Positions 11,283 to 24,479 of a DNA stretch of 64,000 nucleotides are shown here, in pieces. Each line of letters starts with the position of its first letter. The first letter of the stretch is position 1. The notes beneath the pieces were generated by a model. It was not told the origin of the DNA. It was given only the letters and a program-made list of their open reading frames with translations, and ran no database searches. The position numbers were made by a program, and so were the translations under genes. The stretch is taken from positions 9,723,974 to 9,787,973 of the forward strand of contig NC_065536.1 of NCBI RefSeq assembly GCF_932294415.1. The letters run 5' to 3'. The stretch is from Quercus robur. Lineage: Eukaryota; Streptophyta; Magnoliopsida; Fagales; Fagaceae.

Positions 11283-11539
11283 AATCATGCACTTTATTTA
11301 AGTGTGAACAAGTTAAATATCATTCTTTCCCTAATATATGTATATTAATGATGATTAATTTGGTTTAACTCCTGTAATAGAAGCTTAAATTAATTTTATT
11401 TTGGCTTAATGTTCGGCCAAACATTGGCTAAACTTGGCCTAACCTTATCTTAATTTTAAATTCCAAATTAGTTAAGAAGCAATCCCATCTGCTATATCTC
11501 CAGCCGTCGGATCAGCATCTTATATCCCAGGAAAACAGC

Positions 11540-11885
11540 CTCACATGCGGATCGCCAGCATGTCAATAATAGCGGTCAGATCATATTCTCTCCAACCCAA
11601 AATCTCTCAGCCGTCAGATCTATACAGACCCATCCGTCATTTTGAAAAATCTCAAAGGACCATTTAGTCAATCCGAACACCCTTCCGCGCACCCAAAGAG
11701 AAACAAACTAAACAATCCCATTGGCCAAAACAAAAAAGCCACGGATCGCCAGCGTGTCGCACATATTAACCGTCCGATCCCCACTACCCATCGGTCATTT
11801 TATAAATTAAAAACAATCTCATTGGACAAAACCAAAATCACTCGGATTGCCAGCGTGGCACAACCCCACCCTATATAAATAGCCC
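11540..11885 (+). promoter_or_regulatory. Histone H2A promoter with three octamer-like motifs
   Basis: Three related copies of a CGGATYGCCAGCRTG motif lie at 11548-11564, 11742-11758 and 11842-11857. They share the CGGATC core of the plant histone octamer (CGCGGATC) known to drive S-phase expression. Inverted CCAAT boxes (ATTGG) lie at 11720 and 11821, and a TATA box (CTATATAAAT) at 11871-11880, about 140 bases before the ATG. Motif identity is read from sequence; S-phase control is inferred from known histone promoters. Confidence 0.72.
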
Positions 11886-12021
11886 CAAACCCCATCAACT
11901 CCACGCCAAAATTAGTTTCAAAACGAAGCGTTCCAAATAGTTGATTTACTCTTTGATTTTTCAGTTTCCCTCCAAAACGAATCGTTTTGTTTTGAAAATT
12001 TCGAATTGAAAAAAGAAAAAA

Positions 12022-12987
12022 ATGGAGTCAGCGAAAACGACGACGAAGGGAGCGGGAGGAAGGAGAGGCGGAGATAGGAAGAAGGCGGTGTCGAAGTCGA
12101 CTAAGGCGGGGCTCCAGTTCCCGGTGGGTCGGATCGGTCGGTTTTTGAAAAAGGGTCGTTATGCTCAGAGAACCGGTGTCGGGGCTCCGGTTTACCTCGC
12201 CGCTGTTCTTGAATATCTCGCCGCTGAGGTATCGCTCTCAGATCCGAAAATCTCTCTCTCTCTCTCTGTTCGTTTTAAATGTGTTCTTTGTGATTTCGTG
12301 TTTGGTAGGTCAGAAACTGATGGGAAAATTTAAGGAAAATGTATATTTCTGTTTATTGAAACTGTTTCTCACTCTCTGGCAAACAGATTTTGGTAGATGT
12401 TTTGGCTTTTTGGTGTTTGGTTGGTGAGAAAGTTAGGGAAAATGAAATGTAAAATTTAGTTTGTGAGTAACAGGAGAATTAAAAAGGAAACGGAAATGAT
12501 AGTTTTTACTGTTTTTCATAATTTCTCTACACAATAGGGTTTGATTTCTCGTGTTAAAATTTGTTTGGACACCGAGAAAATTGAGGAAAATGTGTGGAAA
12601 GTAAATTTTTAGGTCACAGGCTTCTCTGTTTCATAAACAAAAACAAAATTCTTAGATTTAAAATTCAAATTCCTTTCTTGTACTTCATTTTCTCGGCATC
12701 CAAACACCTCTCTCTCTCTAATGATTTTGATTTTTTGGGTTGAAATGCAGGTGCTGGAGCTGGCAGGAAACGCGGCACGTGACAACAAGAAGACCAGGAT
12801 CAACCCGCGGCACGTGCTGCTCGCCGTGAGGAACGACGAGGAGCTCGGAAAGCTCCTCCAGGGCGTGACCATTGCCAGCGGTGGTGTTCTTCCCAACATC
12901 AACCCAGTGCTGCTGCCAAAGAAGAACGCTTCTACTGAAGCTGGCGAGAAGACCCCCAAGGCAGCCAAGTCACCCAAAAAGGCCTAG
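12022..12987 (+). CDS. Histone H2A, H2A.W type
   Basis: Two exons, 12022-12228 and 12751-12987, with a 522-bp GT-AG intron between complete codons, give a 147-residue protein. Seen: a Lys/Arg-rich N-tail, the histone-fold core from [20 protein letters not shown] through [27 protein letters not shown] and [16 protein letters not shown], and the acidic-patch region. The C-tail ends in AKSPKKA. This SPKK tail marks plant H2A.W, the variant found in constitutive heterochromatin that binds minor-groove linker DNA. The intron position between LAAE and VLEL is usual for plant H2A variants. The promoter just upstream has histone octamer-like motifs. It looks intact and functional. Confidence 0.95.
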
Positions 12988-14130
12988 AGACTCGTGAAAA
13001 TTTCCCACATAATGAAATAGAAATTTAGTTGCTTTGCTTTTGTTGATGTATAATGATCTCAATCTTTGAGATCCTTTTGGTTTTTGTTGGTTTAGGTTCT
13101 ACTAGTAGTTGTGGGTATTTTTCAATTTGTAGTTATTTGGTGAATATTTTGTAGTTGGGTATATTTTGAAGTATTTAATGGAAAAATCTTCTCTGTTCTA
13201 GCTCCAAGTGATTTGGTTTGAGGTTGTTTAATGTTGAAGTCATGAGATGATGAAAGATTAAAATTGGTTTCAATGGTTCCTATGCTATCACCCTTGTACT
13301 TAAAAATTATATAAAATTATATTTTTATATAATTTGTTAAGATAATTAGATTAGTATCATTCTAAGGGTTCGTTGTTCACATTGTTGATTTTTTTATTAT
13401 GTATTTATGTATCACAAGAAGTTAGATTAGTATTTGAAATAAGGTTATGAGAATTTTTTTTTTTTTTTTGAAAAGGTTATGAGAAATTTAGTTGTTTGAT
13501 TTTTTGTGTATGAAATATAATTAGACATGAATACAAAGTAAGGTGTTTACTTTATGTTTTGTTTGTAAAGGGCTTTTGTTTATTTTGTTAATGCTTAAGA
13601 TATTTAAGTTTTAAATTTTTTTTTCCAATTATCAAATTATAATAATTAAACTCTAATCTTTGTTTTAAATGTAAAGATTTTTTTTTTTAAATTTTTAATT
13701 TTGTAATGAAAAATTTTTAGGATTATAATTAATTTTATATTTATTTTTACAACTTTTTGATATGTTTAATTGTGATTAATGGAAAAAATGATGATTTGTG
13801 TAAGATAATTTCAAAAATAATTGTGGTCTTATAATAGTGAAAAATAAATAAAATAAGAAAAATTGATTCGGTTTTTAAAATTAAATATAACAAAATTATT
13901 GCATAGTTTGGGAGTACATTTCTTTCCTTTCTTTGTGTTTTGTGTTAATTTTTTTTTTTTTTTTTTGGGTTTGTTTTTAAAAGAAAAAACTTCGGCCTAT
14001 CATATTGATATATTATAATTCAATTAAATCCTACATGACCTACTGTCCTATAGGCCCTCCCTAGTTTTTCTCTACTAATAATAATAATAATTAAAAAAAG
14101 AAAAAAAAAAAGTAAGAAGGCGGGTTTTAA
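12988..14130. other. H2A 3' flank and spacer
   Basis: U-rich 3' untranslated sequence followed by A+T-rich spacer with several long T runs. No coding or repeat structure was recognised. Confidence 0.5.
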
Positions 14131-14140
14131 CTAGGGTTTT
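14131..14140 (+). promoter_or_regulatory. Telo-box-like motif ahead of DEG14
   Basis: CTAGGGTTTT is the reverse of the plant telo-box AAACCCTA, common just upstream of housekeeping genes. It lies 53 bases before the proposed start codon. Prediction only. Confidence 0.4.
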
Positions 14141-14192
14141 GAATCAAACACAGCTGCTCTTTCTTTTGTGGTCTTCTGCTTTCATCGAAGCT

Positions 14193-14481
14193 ATGTCCAT
14201 TTTTCTGGTACTCTTCTTCTGTTTCATCTTCTCATTTTTATTTCCGAACCTCGTTTCATTAATATTCTCACAGTGCCAATTTTTTTTTTTCATTTTTTAT
14301 CTAATTTTTTCAGAAACAATTTTGTGGCAGAGAAAGCTCTCAATTTCCAATAGAAACTCTCTCCTTCGCATCATAGCAATCGCTTCTGCCGGGTCGGGTC
14401 TTTTGTATGCCAATAGCAACTCAAATTCCAGTAAGCTTCTAATTTTCTTTTCTGGGTTTTGATTCTTTTACCACTTCTTTG

Positions 14482-14519
<38 letters not shown>

Positions 14520-17500
14520 TATAATTGAGAAGTATTAAAGTTTAAATTTTGATTCTTTCTTTGTGGGTCTCTCTTGAAATAGAAAACTGAGAATTGTGTT
14601 TTATTTAGTATGTTCTGAAATCAAACAGACCACAACAATTCCAATTGGTTCTTTATAAATAAAACATCTTATATGCTTTTGTTATGATAAATTTTAGGAG
14701 CAAATGTAGCTAAAGTTTAAATTTTGATTCTTTCTTTATGGGTCTTTCTTGAAATACAAAACTGAGAATTGGGTTTTATTTAGTATGTTATTAAATCAAA
14801 CAGACCACAACAATTCCAATTGGTTCTTTATAAACAAAAATCTTATATGCTTTTGTTATGATAACATTTTAGGAGCAAATGTAGCAGTGAAGGTTCCTGT
14901 GGCTCTGCAGGAATCACTATCGCAACCATGGCGAATTACGCAATACATATTTCCCTGCCCTTCGTTACTTTCATCGGATCAATGGCAACCTGGTTTGTTC
15001 TTAAATTTTATTTGGCAATAGATTGTGTCCTATTTATGTATATATATGTTTTTCGGTTCAATTCGAGCTTGAAATTGTAGGAATGCTTCCATTATTTTCT
15101 TCTAGAGTTGGTTCGGCTCCATCATCGGATATAAAGAAAGACAATTCTGGGGCAGTTGGAGGTGACCCCAAACCATGTTGCAATTGTTTGGGGAGAGATA
15201 CAATTGCAAATGCTGCCGCTAGGGTTGGTCCTGCTGTAGTAAATCTTTCGGTTCCACAGGGTATATATTTTGGGTGGTTGTATATGTTTGAGATTTAGTT
15301 AATTTGTTTAAAAATAGTATCTAACAGTTGTTTGTGATCTTTGTGTTTGATAGGTTTCTATGGCATCACTAATGGAAAGAGTATAGGGTCAGGAACTATA
15401 ATTGATCAGGATGGTACAATTTTAACATGTGCTCATGTTGTGGTTGATTTTCAAGGCATGAGGGGTTCAGTCAAAGGAAAGGTCAGTGTCTTTAGTGCTT
15501 TGTATGTGTTGTCTCCCTTAATAACTTGTAATATTGATATTCTCTAGTAGTTTTGGTCCAGCATTCAGCAATGCAAATGGTTGAGGGTTGAAATCTGATG
15601 GATAAGTAGATGTGTGGAGAGTGCATGCATTGATTGTTTGTCTTTGCCTATGTTATCCCTGAAAGTTGTGCACAACATAAGTAGGAAAAAAGGTTAAGTT
15701 TTGAACTTTCAGTACGATGCGTGCTGTTGCTTTATCAGTTTCTTTATATATTGGACTCATCATTTCTCTGTCTATTTAAGTTGTTTAGAATTTTAAGATA
15801 TCATTGAATAGTTTTAGTATTGAGATATACACCTCATACTGATGTCTGAACAATTGTTGCAGGTAGATGTGACTTTGCAAGATGGTCGGACATTTGAAGG
15901 TACAGTAGTAAATGCTGATTTACATTCTGATATTGCAATTGTAAAGATACATTCAAAAACCCCGCTTCCGACTGCAACACTTGGCTCTTCCAGTAAGCTT
16001 CGTCCTGGGGACTGGGTTGTTGCTATGGGATGTCCACTTTCTCTTCAGAATACCATCACAGCTGGTATTGTTAGGTATTCAGAATAAATTCAAACATTAC
16101 AAAATTTCTATGTACTTTTATCCATTATATATGTGTGTGTGGATTACATGGTTTTAAAAGAGTCTACCTGTCAAAAATTCTTGGACCATTTACAGATTTA
16201 TGGTAGTATGTGTTGTCGGCACTCAAGTGACCTCATGTGTCATGTACTTCATTTTGGTATAATATGATAGATCTCATGCTGGGGCTTAGATTAATGAATC
16301 TATAAATTACTGATTCTTAATGCCTTCTCTCATATTGTTCCCTCTGGATGTAGTTGTGTTGACCGTAAAAGCAGTGACTTGGGCCTGGGCGGAATACGGA
16401 GAGAGTATTTACAGACGGATTGTGCAATTAATGCGGTAAGACTGTGTGTGCGCGCACACGTGTCTTTAGAGGGTTTAGAGTTGAGATGGTTGAAGTTGTT
16501 TTCATTTAAATTTATGACCCTAAGGGGATGCACTATTAGTTAGGGATCATGCCTCATAAAATGAATGTCACTAGTTTGAATCTTCCCTTCTTCTCTGGGG
16601 CCAAAAAATCTATGTATATATAGTCTTGGAGGCTTTGTTATGTATTTGACATTGTTTTTTTCTACTTAATATGGCATAGGGAAATTCTGGGGGGCCCCTT
16701 GTCAATGTTGATGGAGAAATTATTGGTGTAAATATTATGAAAGTGCTTGCTGCTGATGGACTGAGTTTTGCTGTTCCAGTTGATTCGGTCTTTAAAATTA
16801 TACACCATTTCAAGAAAAGTGGGTATGTTCTTATATTTTTGCATGGGACTACTTATTTTAAGCATAAAATCAGTAATTGGAAATTTTGTTTGTATAGTGT
16901 TCATGTGGAATAATTCATTTATTGTCAGATTTTAAATCTTGAGTGAGTGCGCTTGCAAAAGTTTGTTTGATGAAATATTGTCCACATTTTATCAAACCCT
17001 TCATTTTCTCATTGTGTCAAAGATATTTCCAATTTATACATTTGGATTAAATTTTTCGAATGTCCTATGGATTAGTGGCACCTTCCCCTCCCTTAAGTTT
17101 GGTATGGGTGTGGTTGGGGGTTTGTGTTTCCTTTGTGTGTGAGTAAATTTCTGAAGGAAAAAAGAAGAAGAAAAAGTGTGGATTAAGTTGCATTGAAATA
17201 CTCAGTACATACCTGTAGCTCCCAATTGATGTGTAAACAACAGACAACTCTGATTCTTCCCCCAATCAATAGGAGCTACTTGTGCTTAAAATTTCATAGA
17301 TGCTTCTGTCACAAGAGTTATTGATGAAATTTCTATACATGACAATCTCTCTCTCTCTCTCTTTGTGGTTATTAGAGCATTGTCCTATGAGCTACATATT
17401 GGTAGGCTTAAACCCCTTTTAAGGTTTTATTCTAGGCTTCTTCTCATGTTGTTTAATCACCTACTTTGCCAAAGAGCACTAGCTGAAATGACACTTCCTC

Positions 17501-19551
17501 ACAAAAATGAGTGGAGGGGGAGGTTGTGGTTTCAAAATACTTTTTTTGGGTTTTAGGTAAATAAAAAAATTGTGGTTTCAAAATGTATGGGTGCACAAAA
17601 GGAAGGATTTTATTCTAGGTTTCTTGTATGATCCCAAAAGACTTCTTAAGATTCATTTGAAAGCATCTACTTATCCCAAAAAAAAAAAGATTCATTTGAC
17701 AGCATCACAACTGTATGAGCACACGTAATAGATGGTAATCTTGTGCAGAAGGGTGGTTCGACCTTGGCTTGGACTGAAAATGGTTGATCTTAACGAGATG
17801 ATCATTGCACAGCTTAAAGAAAGAGATAACACATTTCCAAATGTCAATAAGGGTGTTCTTGTACCTATGGTATGTCCTCTAATTGTTTCCTCCCCCAATC
17901 TTATTTTGTAAAACCAAATGAAAAAAAAATCTTATAAGACGGTCTCATGACACCTCCCTCTCACAACATTTGTGGGTCCCATATGCTATGAGAGGGTGGT
18001 CCCATGAGATACCCTTTCGTATTATAATGTACTTGGCCATGTTTTATGAAGGGTTATATGTTATACTTGAAAATATATCTAAGATCACAATAATTTGTTC
18101 TTTTTGGGTGATGCATGTTTTATTAATTTCTTTACTTATTTGCAAAATTACTCTTCAGATTCTTATCTCGATGGATTTTTGCTGGCTACATGTAGGGTTT
18201 ACAATCACTGGTTTGTAGAAACTGGGTTGGATATAGTGAACTGCTTCCCCTCCCCCCACCCCCTCTTTCAAAGATATTAACCTTGTCTGTCACACTAGGA
18301 TGGGAAAAATGGTATTGGGTCTGTGACCAAATATTTTTATTGACTTTTGCTTTGTTTTGACAGAGGCTTAGTTTAGATTTAAGGTCTGGATGGGGCCTGA
18401 CTTTTGAGGGTAGTATGCTATGCTTTCTAGTGAACCCTACTCTGACCAAAAGACTAGAGGCTCAAAAGGAACTACAGATATATTTTGCTGTGGTTGGTCT
18501 TTTGTTTGCATGAACTGATATTTTAACAGTGATTTTAGTTAATGTCAATCAGATCCAGGTTAGGATTTGGGTTGGGTTTATCTGGTTGAGTGGGTGGCTT
18601 CCCACTAAAGCAGTGGTAGGCAAAATATATTTTTGATGTTTCCATTTAAAATTAAATCTGTAATAGTATGCCTTGACGTGTGAGTTGATTTTATTTATTT
18701 AGGAATTCTGTTCCCTTCTGGCTTCTGCCATATTAACAAATGGAAGGAATATGCACTAATTCCATGCTGTGAAATAGAATTTGTGGTATCCTAAGGATTT
18801 CCTGATGATATGACGTTGTTGATAAAAATCAAGAAAAAGGCATCTTCTCACTCTGATGGTTTTCTGATTGTTTTACTAGGTGACTCCTGGATGCCCTGCT
18901 GATCGTGCTGGATTTCGTCCTGGCGATGTTGTGATTGAATTTGATGGGAAACCTGTTGAAAGCATCAAGGAGGTATTTGGGACCTTAATGGATGTCAGTA
19001 GGAGGAAATTATGCATTTTGCAATGAGAAGTGAAAAACACTAAAATATTTAATGGCTGGAATTTGAGCAGTTCATGATTAATGGAGAACCTTAATCTTAG
19101 ATTGTTATGCATTTTCCTTTGATTAAACCACAATTTAGTGGCTTCTGGCAGGAATTCTGGTCCTGAGGGCCTCATAAGGGATTTATGATTGAATGTGTTG
19201 ATTGTCAGAATATTTTAAGTCTGTGATGAGAAACTAAAGGATATTGAAAGAGAATATAACTTACCTTCCGAAAAAAGGAAGGGAGAATATAACATGATAC
19301 ATGTGGTGTGCAAAAATTTCCAATTTAATTGAGTTTGGGTTCTTAAAACTCATGCTTTTGTCTAATTGAGTTTGTTGCTTACTATTTTTATGATTATGAT
19401 TCTGATGGTCTATACAATTTGTGAATTGTTGCAGATTATTGAAATAATGGGGGACAGAGTTGGAGTACCCATGATAGTGGCTGTGAAAAGAGCTAAGGAT
19501 AATTTGGTCACTTTGACAGTAATTCCAGAGGAATCCAAATCAGATATGTGA
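14193..19551 (+). CDS. DEG14: DegP/HtrA-type serine protease, Do-like 14
   Basis: Eleven exons: 14193-14207, 14331-14430, 14873-14992, 15081-15260, 15354-15481, 15863-16074, 16354-16435, 16680-16822, 17749-17869, 18880-18972 and 19435-19551. All have GT-AG borders and phases join without a break to 436 residues. Chymotrypsin-like catalytic triad: His166 in CAHVVVD, Asp204 in HSDIAIV, Ser282 in AGNSGGP. A single PDZ domain follows at about 330-425 ([20 protein letters not shown]). Residues 15-32 are hydrophobic after a basic start, suggesting an organelle signal or membrane anchor. HtrA proteases degrade or refold damaged proteins. I chose the short first exon because MSIFL spliced to [10 protein letters not shown] matches the family N-terminus. 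Intron 2 carries a 175-bp duplication that includes a decoy acceptor. Best match from memory is Arabidopsis DEGP14. Confidence 0.92.
14536..14885 (+). repeat. Tandem 175-bp duplication across a DEG14 splice acceptor
   Basis: Units 14536-14710 and 14711-14885 are near-identical. Each ends with TTTTAGGAGCAAATGTAGC, so both contain the intron-2 acceptor and the first bases of exon 3. The second copy continues into coding sequence ([12 protein letters not shown]); the first runs straight into the next repeat unit. A 36-base T run precedes the pair at about 14483-14518. Confidence 0.88.
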
Positions 19552-19730
19552 CAGATAACTACTCTCCTATTCAAGACATATACATTGGTTAGATCTTTTG
19601 TATTACCAGTACATTAGCAGGAGAGTTTCATAATTTAACCTTTAGGTTTCTTTTTTTAAAACTTATTACTTATAATTTTTTTTAATCTTTAGGTTTCTAG
19701 TTTTCGTGTTCTTTTTAGCTTATTCCTTTA
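19552..19730 (+). other. DEG14 3' untranslated region
   Basis: T-rich sequence following the TGA at 19549-19551; no other feature seen. Confidence 0.4.
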
Positions 19731-20213
19731 GGCTTTGTTTAGGAGTTCATAAAGGAATGAAATGGAATGTTAAAAAAGGAAGGAAAATGAATGGAGTGGA
19801 ATGTATTTAAGTAAGAGAAATGAATAGAGTTGAATTAAGTGGCATTGTTTGGATGTTTTAAAATAAAGAAATGGAAAAGAATGAAAATGAATGGAATGTA
19901 AGTAATATTGTTTGGGAGTAACATAGAGGGAAATGAATGTAATCATTTTATGACAATATTACTATTAGATTTTTATTTTAAATTAAAGGATTAAATATAT
20001 AGGGGTATTTTGGGAGTTTTAGTAAAAAATTTATTAAATCTAATTCCATTCCTCTCAAATTCTTCCTAATTTCAGGGGGAATGAAAATTTGAAATTTTAA
20101 AGGAATAAAGAAGAATGTGTGTTCCTTTTTACTCATTCCGTTTCTTCTCATTTAAACTCTCAAATAAGGGAGTGAACTTTTCATTCTCTCTATTAGAACT
20201 CCCAAACAAGAGA
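19731..20213. mobile_element. Probable MITE with inverted ends
   Basis: The left end CTTTGTTTAGGAGTTC pairs with the right end GAACTCCCAAACAAGAG (14 of about 16 bases). Subterminal GGAATG-type motifs on the left face CATTCC-type motifs on the right. There is no coding content. Target duplication not resolved, so the exact borders and superfamily (Harbinger-like or hAT-like) are open. Confidence 0.5.
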
Positions 20214-22231
20214 AGGAAGAATATTATAAAATTATTTTTTCTATTCCTTTCCATTTCATTCATTCTTTTCAAATTATTCTAAAATTTATGCTAGTGGGAA
20301 ATACATTCTTTATCAATCACTTCTCTCAGACCTTGCAAACGTGAGAGCTTTGTGCTCAGAGTACGACTTGTTCTTTCTTGTATTTTCCTTTAGTGATCTT
20401 AGCACTTGCACCAACGTGTAAGGAATTTAATCTAATTGCAAATGGACATGCACATATGTGCACACTTATTAGATCTTAGGTTTTCAAAGAATAAACTTGA
20501 CTTGACCCGACCAGTTTTCTTCTCTCATTCTTGTTTTGTTTATTTTCTGTTCTATGTTTCTGGGCTGAGTTTCTAGGTATGTGTAGGTACACATGCTTCA
20601 TGCATGCATACGCCAACAAATGGGATTCGCACGCATACCCTATGTATGCGCATGTACACTCGTGCCCAGAAACCTAGATTATGTTTTTCTTTGTTTTTAC
20701 TTGTTTTCTTTCATATGTTTAGCCTTGGTTTGGTCTGTTTTTCCCATATTTGAGTCCTGAAATCAGTTGTTTAACATGTTTTGTATTAGATGAATGATTA
20801 GGGTTTATACCTTTTTGGATACCATGAACATGCATATGAACATAAACATGCATTGATGCATAGGTGTTGTGATATAGTAAGGTAAATGAGGTAAGTCATA
20901 CATTGACCGCATGAACATGCGTTTGAGTGTTTGAACATGAGTTATTTAAATATTAATAGTATGCTTGGTTGAATGTCATGAGGATTTGGTTGATGTTTAT
21001 GTTTGGTTTTATCTTATTGATGTTACTGCCTTGTGATATGTTTACTGCCCTTAGTGGATCTGAATTTTGTTGTAATAGATGAATGCTAGGTTTGGGGATG
21101 ATATGCCATGTTGTCTAAAAGTTTGTATGAATTTAGAATATCGTATTAGAAGACCCTTTGATGGGATTAGGATTTGGAACACAATGAGTGGAGGCTGACT
21201 TACGGGTCGGGTGGGGTTAGGTGCCTAATACCTTCTCATCCCCATATCTAAACTTTTGACACGTGTTCTGATAAAGATTAGTCCTTCCACAAAGACACTA
21301 TATACATGATTCCTAGACCTAATCTAGGTGGTGGCTCTATCTACACCCTCTATCACGGTCCATTCTAGGATGAGGCGTACTTTCCATGTGAAGACCCAAA
21401 ACTTGTTGTGGACGCTTACGCCCACAACAAGCGGCATGCCTATGTCATTAGTTTGCTCCCCCATTGTACGCTTTGTTTAAGAGAAGTGTGCATAGGTGGG
21501 GCTAGGGTATTGACCAAAACTATTGGATTGTCTCTATAGTCTTTCAGCATTGCCACGCATGGCAACACTGAAAGAGGGAAACTGTAGACACCCCATTTCG
21601 TTCTGACCTATACCCTAGCCTCCCGGTCTAAATGACGAGAAATCGAATTACTACCAAAATGATCAGTGGCATGTGTGGAACCCAATGACTTAATAGAGCC
21701 CAAAATGTCATCCAAGAAACCAACCCTAAGCCCAAAATCCATTTTCAAGCCCAATACCCATTTTAAAGCCTAATTTCCAAAGGGCTTACAAAATGTGTGT
21801 ACGCTAGGTATATGATGCATATGAACCCAATCTACGGCATACGCACCTTTTGGTCAAAAGCCTAAAATTACTCATTTCCTTTTTGGTGGGATTTTTTGGT
21901 CAATCAGTTTGACCAATTGACTGACTAAAATGTCCAACCAAATCCTAACCTCCACTAAGCCTATAAATACCTCCACTTTCCACCACCAAAATGATCCTAC
22001 TATTCACCCATAGTAGAAGCTATGCCAAAATTACTCCAAAATACTTATATAGTCTTAAGTTTCTTTATCAGACCCAAAAAAGAACCTTTATCCAAGTTGT
22101 TGATTCACACATAAAGCTACGGTAGCCGATTCCAGCCAAGGGATCGATCAATCTACATCCCTGTTAGGTATTAAAGAGGTGAGATATATGTCTTTTCCAT
22201 GACCATATCTCCCTCTTTGTTTTTCTCTTTA

Positions 22232-23237
22232 TCTATACTACTATTTAAGGAGCTTCCCCTGTTTGGAGTCTTCATTTTAGATGTCTAATATACCCTTAAA
22301 TTCACCTATATAGAAAGTTTAAATAATATGGTTAGACATGTAAAATTGCTAATTTAAAAACTCCTAAATTTTAGCTAAATTAAAAAAAAAAAGGTTTTCC
22401 TCTATCTTAGGTTCTTCTCTCTCTCAAAGATAACCCCTTATCCATATTCCTTAAAATTAGGTACTTCCACTTCTCCTTATTCCTTCTAAACAAATCAAAC
22501 ACAAATAAATGTCTTCCTTCCTCATATTTAATTTTTTTATTTTTTTATAATTTTTTTATATAAACCTCTCTTTTTCTCTCTCAAATGAAGGACCTACAAT
22601 GTAATTCTCTTAGTGCTGTTTATTTTTTTTATTGCTTATTTGATTTTGATTTATTTGTTATAGAAATAGTAAGAAAAGAATTTGAAATAATAAACATTGT
22701 ATGATAACTATTTTTAGGGTTATTGGACCAATTGAAGCTGTTGTATATCTACTTTTATGGTGGCAAAAGTAAGGAACTTAGGACCAAATGAGATTGAAGT
22801 GAGACATGAAAAAGATTCAAAAGATTGCACTGTTTTCTTACCCCATTTGCTTTCTTTTCTTTTCTTTTTCCCATTTTTGTGCCTCTCAATTCTACTTAGA
22901 AGTTATTATTTGTTGTATATGAGTGAGTTACATGTGTGAATAGATTTTTTTTTTTTTTCCAAAATTTTTGCATTCATTTTGTTATTTTGTAACTCTGAAC
23001 TATAAAATTTTGGGTTAAAAAGTGTAATTATTTACTTTATTGTAATGCAATAGGTTTGTCCATGATGATAGGTTCCAGAAGGTAAGGACATGGAAATAGA
23101 AGAGATAAAGTAGGATGAAATTATTGTGAAAAATAAGGCCATGAGTCAATGCTTAGTATTTGTAGGAAAATGTGTAAACCCGACCTAAAAAAAAAAAGAG
23201 CGCCTTTGCACGCGCGAAGTGCGTGTGGTGAGGCTAA
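22232..23237 (+). mobile_element. Non-autonomous Helitron, about 1 kb
   Basis: The 5' end TCTATACTACTATTTAAGG is preceded by A. The 3' end is CTAA followed by T, matching Helitron insertion between A and T. A GC-rich hairpin (CACGC, a short loop, then GTGCGTG) lies about 11 bases before the 3' end. There is no terminal inverted repeat or target duplication, as expected. No Rep/helicase is encoded. A short protein-like stretch (GPIEAVVYLLLWWQK, near 22728) could be captured host sequence, but I cannot identify it. Confidence 0.75.
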
Positions 23238-24479
23238 TGTGGTTTATTATTGTCTTGTGTTCTTTTTATTTGTTGTTTTTTTACATAGCCTGTGATATTT
23301 TGTTCTTGAGTGTTAACATGTTTACGTGTGCTTCATTTCTATTTTCTATGCATGACACAAACCTGGGAATTGGGTTGGAACCCTAGATGTGTACGTTAGC
23401 ATAATGGTGCGTACACATTTCTGGGCAAACCCCATATTCTATTTTTATTTTATTTTTTGTTTATTTACTTTTTTATTTTACTAATGTTGTATATATATAT
23501 TTTATTTATTTTTCATATGGTTTAATTTGCTATTTGTATGTATATATCTCCTTGTTTGGTTTCTTTTCTTTTTAGTTAATAAATACAAAAAATGCAATTT
23601 CATTTCAAATAAGTGGCTTACAATTTCATTTTAATTTGATTAGGATTAGTCAGGGCTTTTGATTAAGTTTTCTCCAGCACGTTACTTGAATTTGTTGATG
23701 TACATTAGTTTAGAATTTATTGCGTGTGAGATATCACATATTTTGATGCTTTGACTATTTCCTCCTGAAGTGTCTTTTATAATCAAATGGGTAAGGATTT
23801 GAACAGGCAAGGATTTGTTTCCAACTAAAACTTATGCCCGTGGACTTGACTAAATGAGATACTATGGCTTAATTTCATCAATTCAAATGGCATTGAATGT
23901 GGTCTTGCATATTAAGGTGATATAGTAATTCTTGGTTTGATCAAGTGTTATTAGTTTCCTTTGCAGCATGATAATGTTTATTTCCTTCTATGTCTAAACA
24001 TGACAGCCAATGTATCTTCCCTTGCATTGTTTCCTAATTTAATCTTGTGCCTGGACATGCATTGCCAAATATCCTCAATTCCTATTGGAGTTTGGAAATA
24101 AATTATTGCATTTAATTGGGTAATCAATGACGATTAAAATGTGATTGCATGATTTATTTTTCTTCCTTTTTTAATATGATTGACATGCATTATAATTTCC
24201 TTGGACATTGGTCTTGAAGATTTGAATTCGAAATTAAAATTGATTGGTTTTTTCAAAAAAAAAAAAAAAGATTGGTCAATTCAAGGGAAGTCTTCAGATA
24301 GCACTTAAAAAGATAAAATCTTTCCTAATCAATGAGAATTAAATCTTTTGTCAACTATTTCAATGATGAGATTTTGAAAAGAAAGTGATCATAAATTCTT
24401 TTAATTCTAAAAGATTTTCTTTTGGAAATTAATTGATTTTAAATTAGGGAGGGAATTTGGCAAGTAAAAAAAGATGGTT

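Noticed and set aside
12609-12977. 122-codon frame antisense to histone H2A exon 2
   Set aside because: Antisense shadow of a conserved coding exon.
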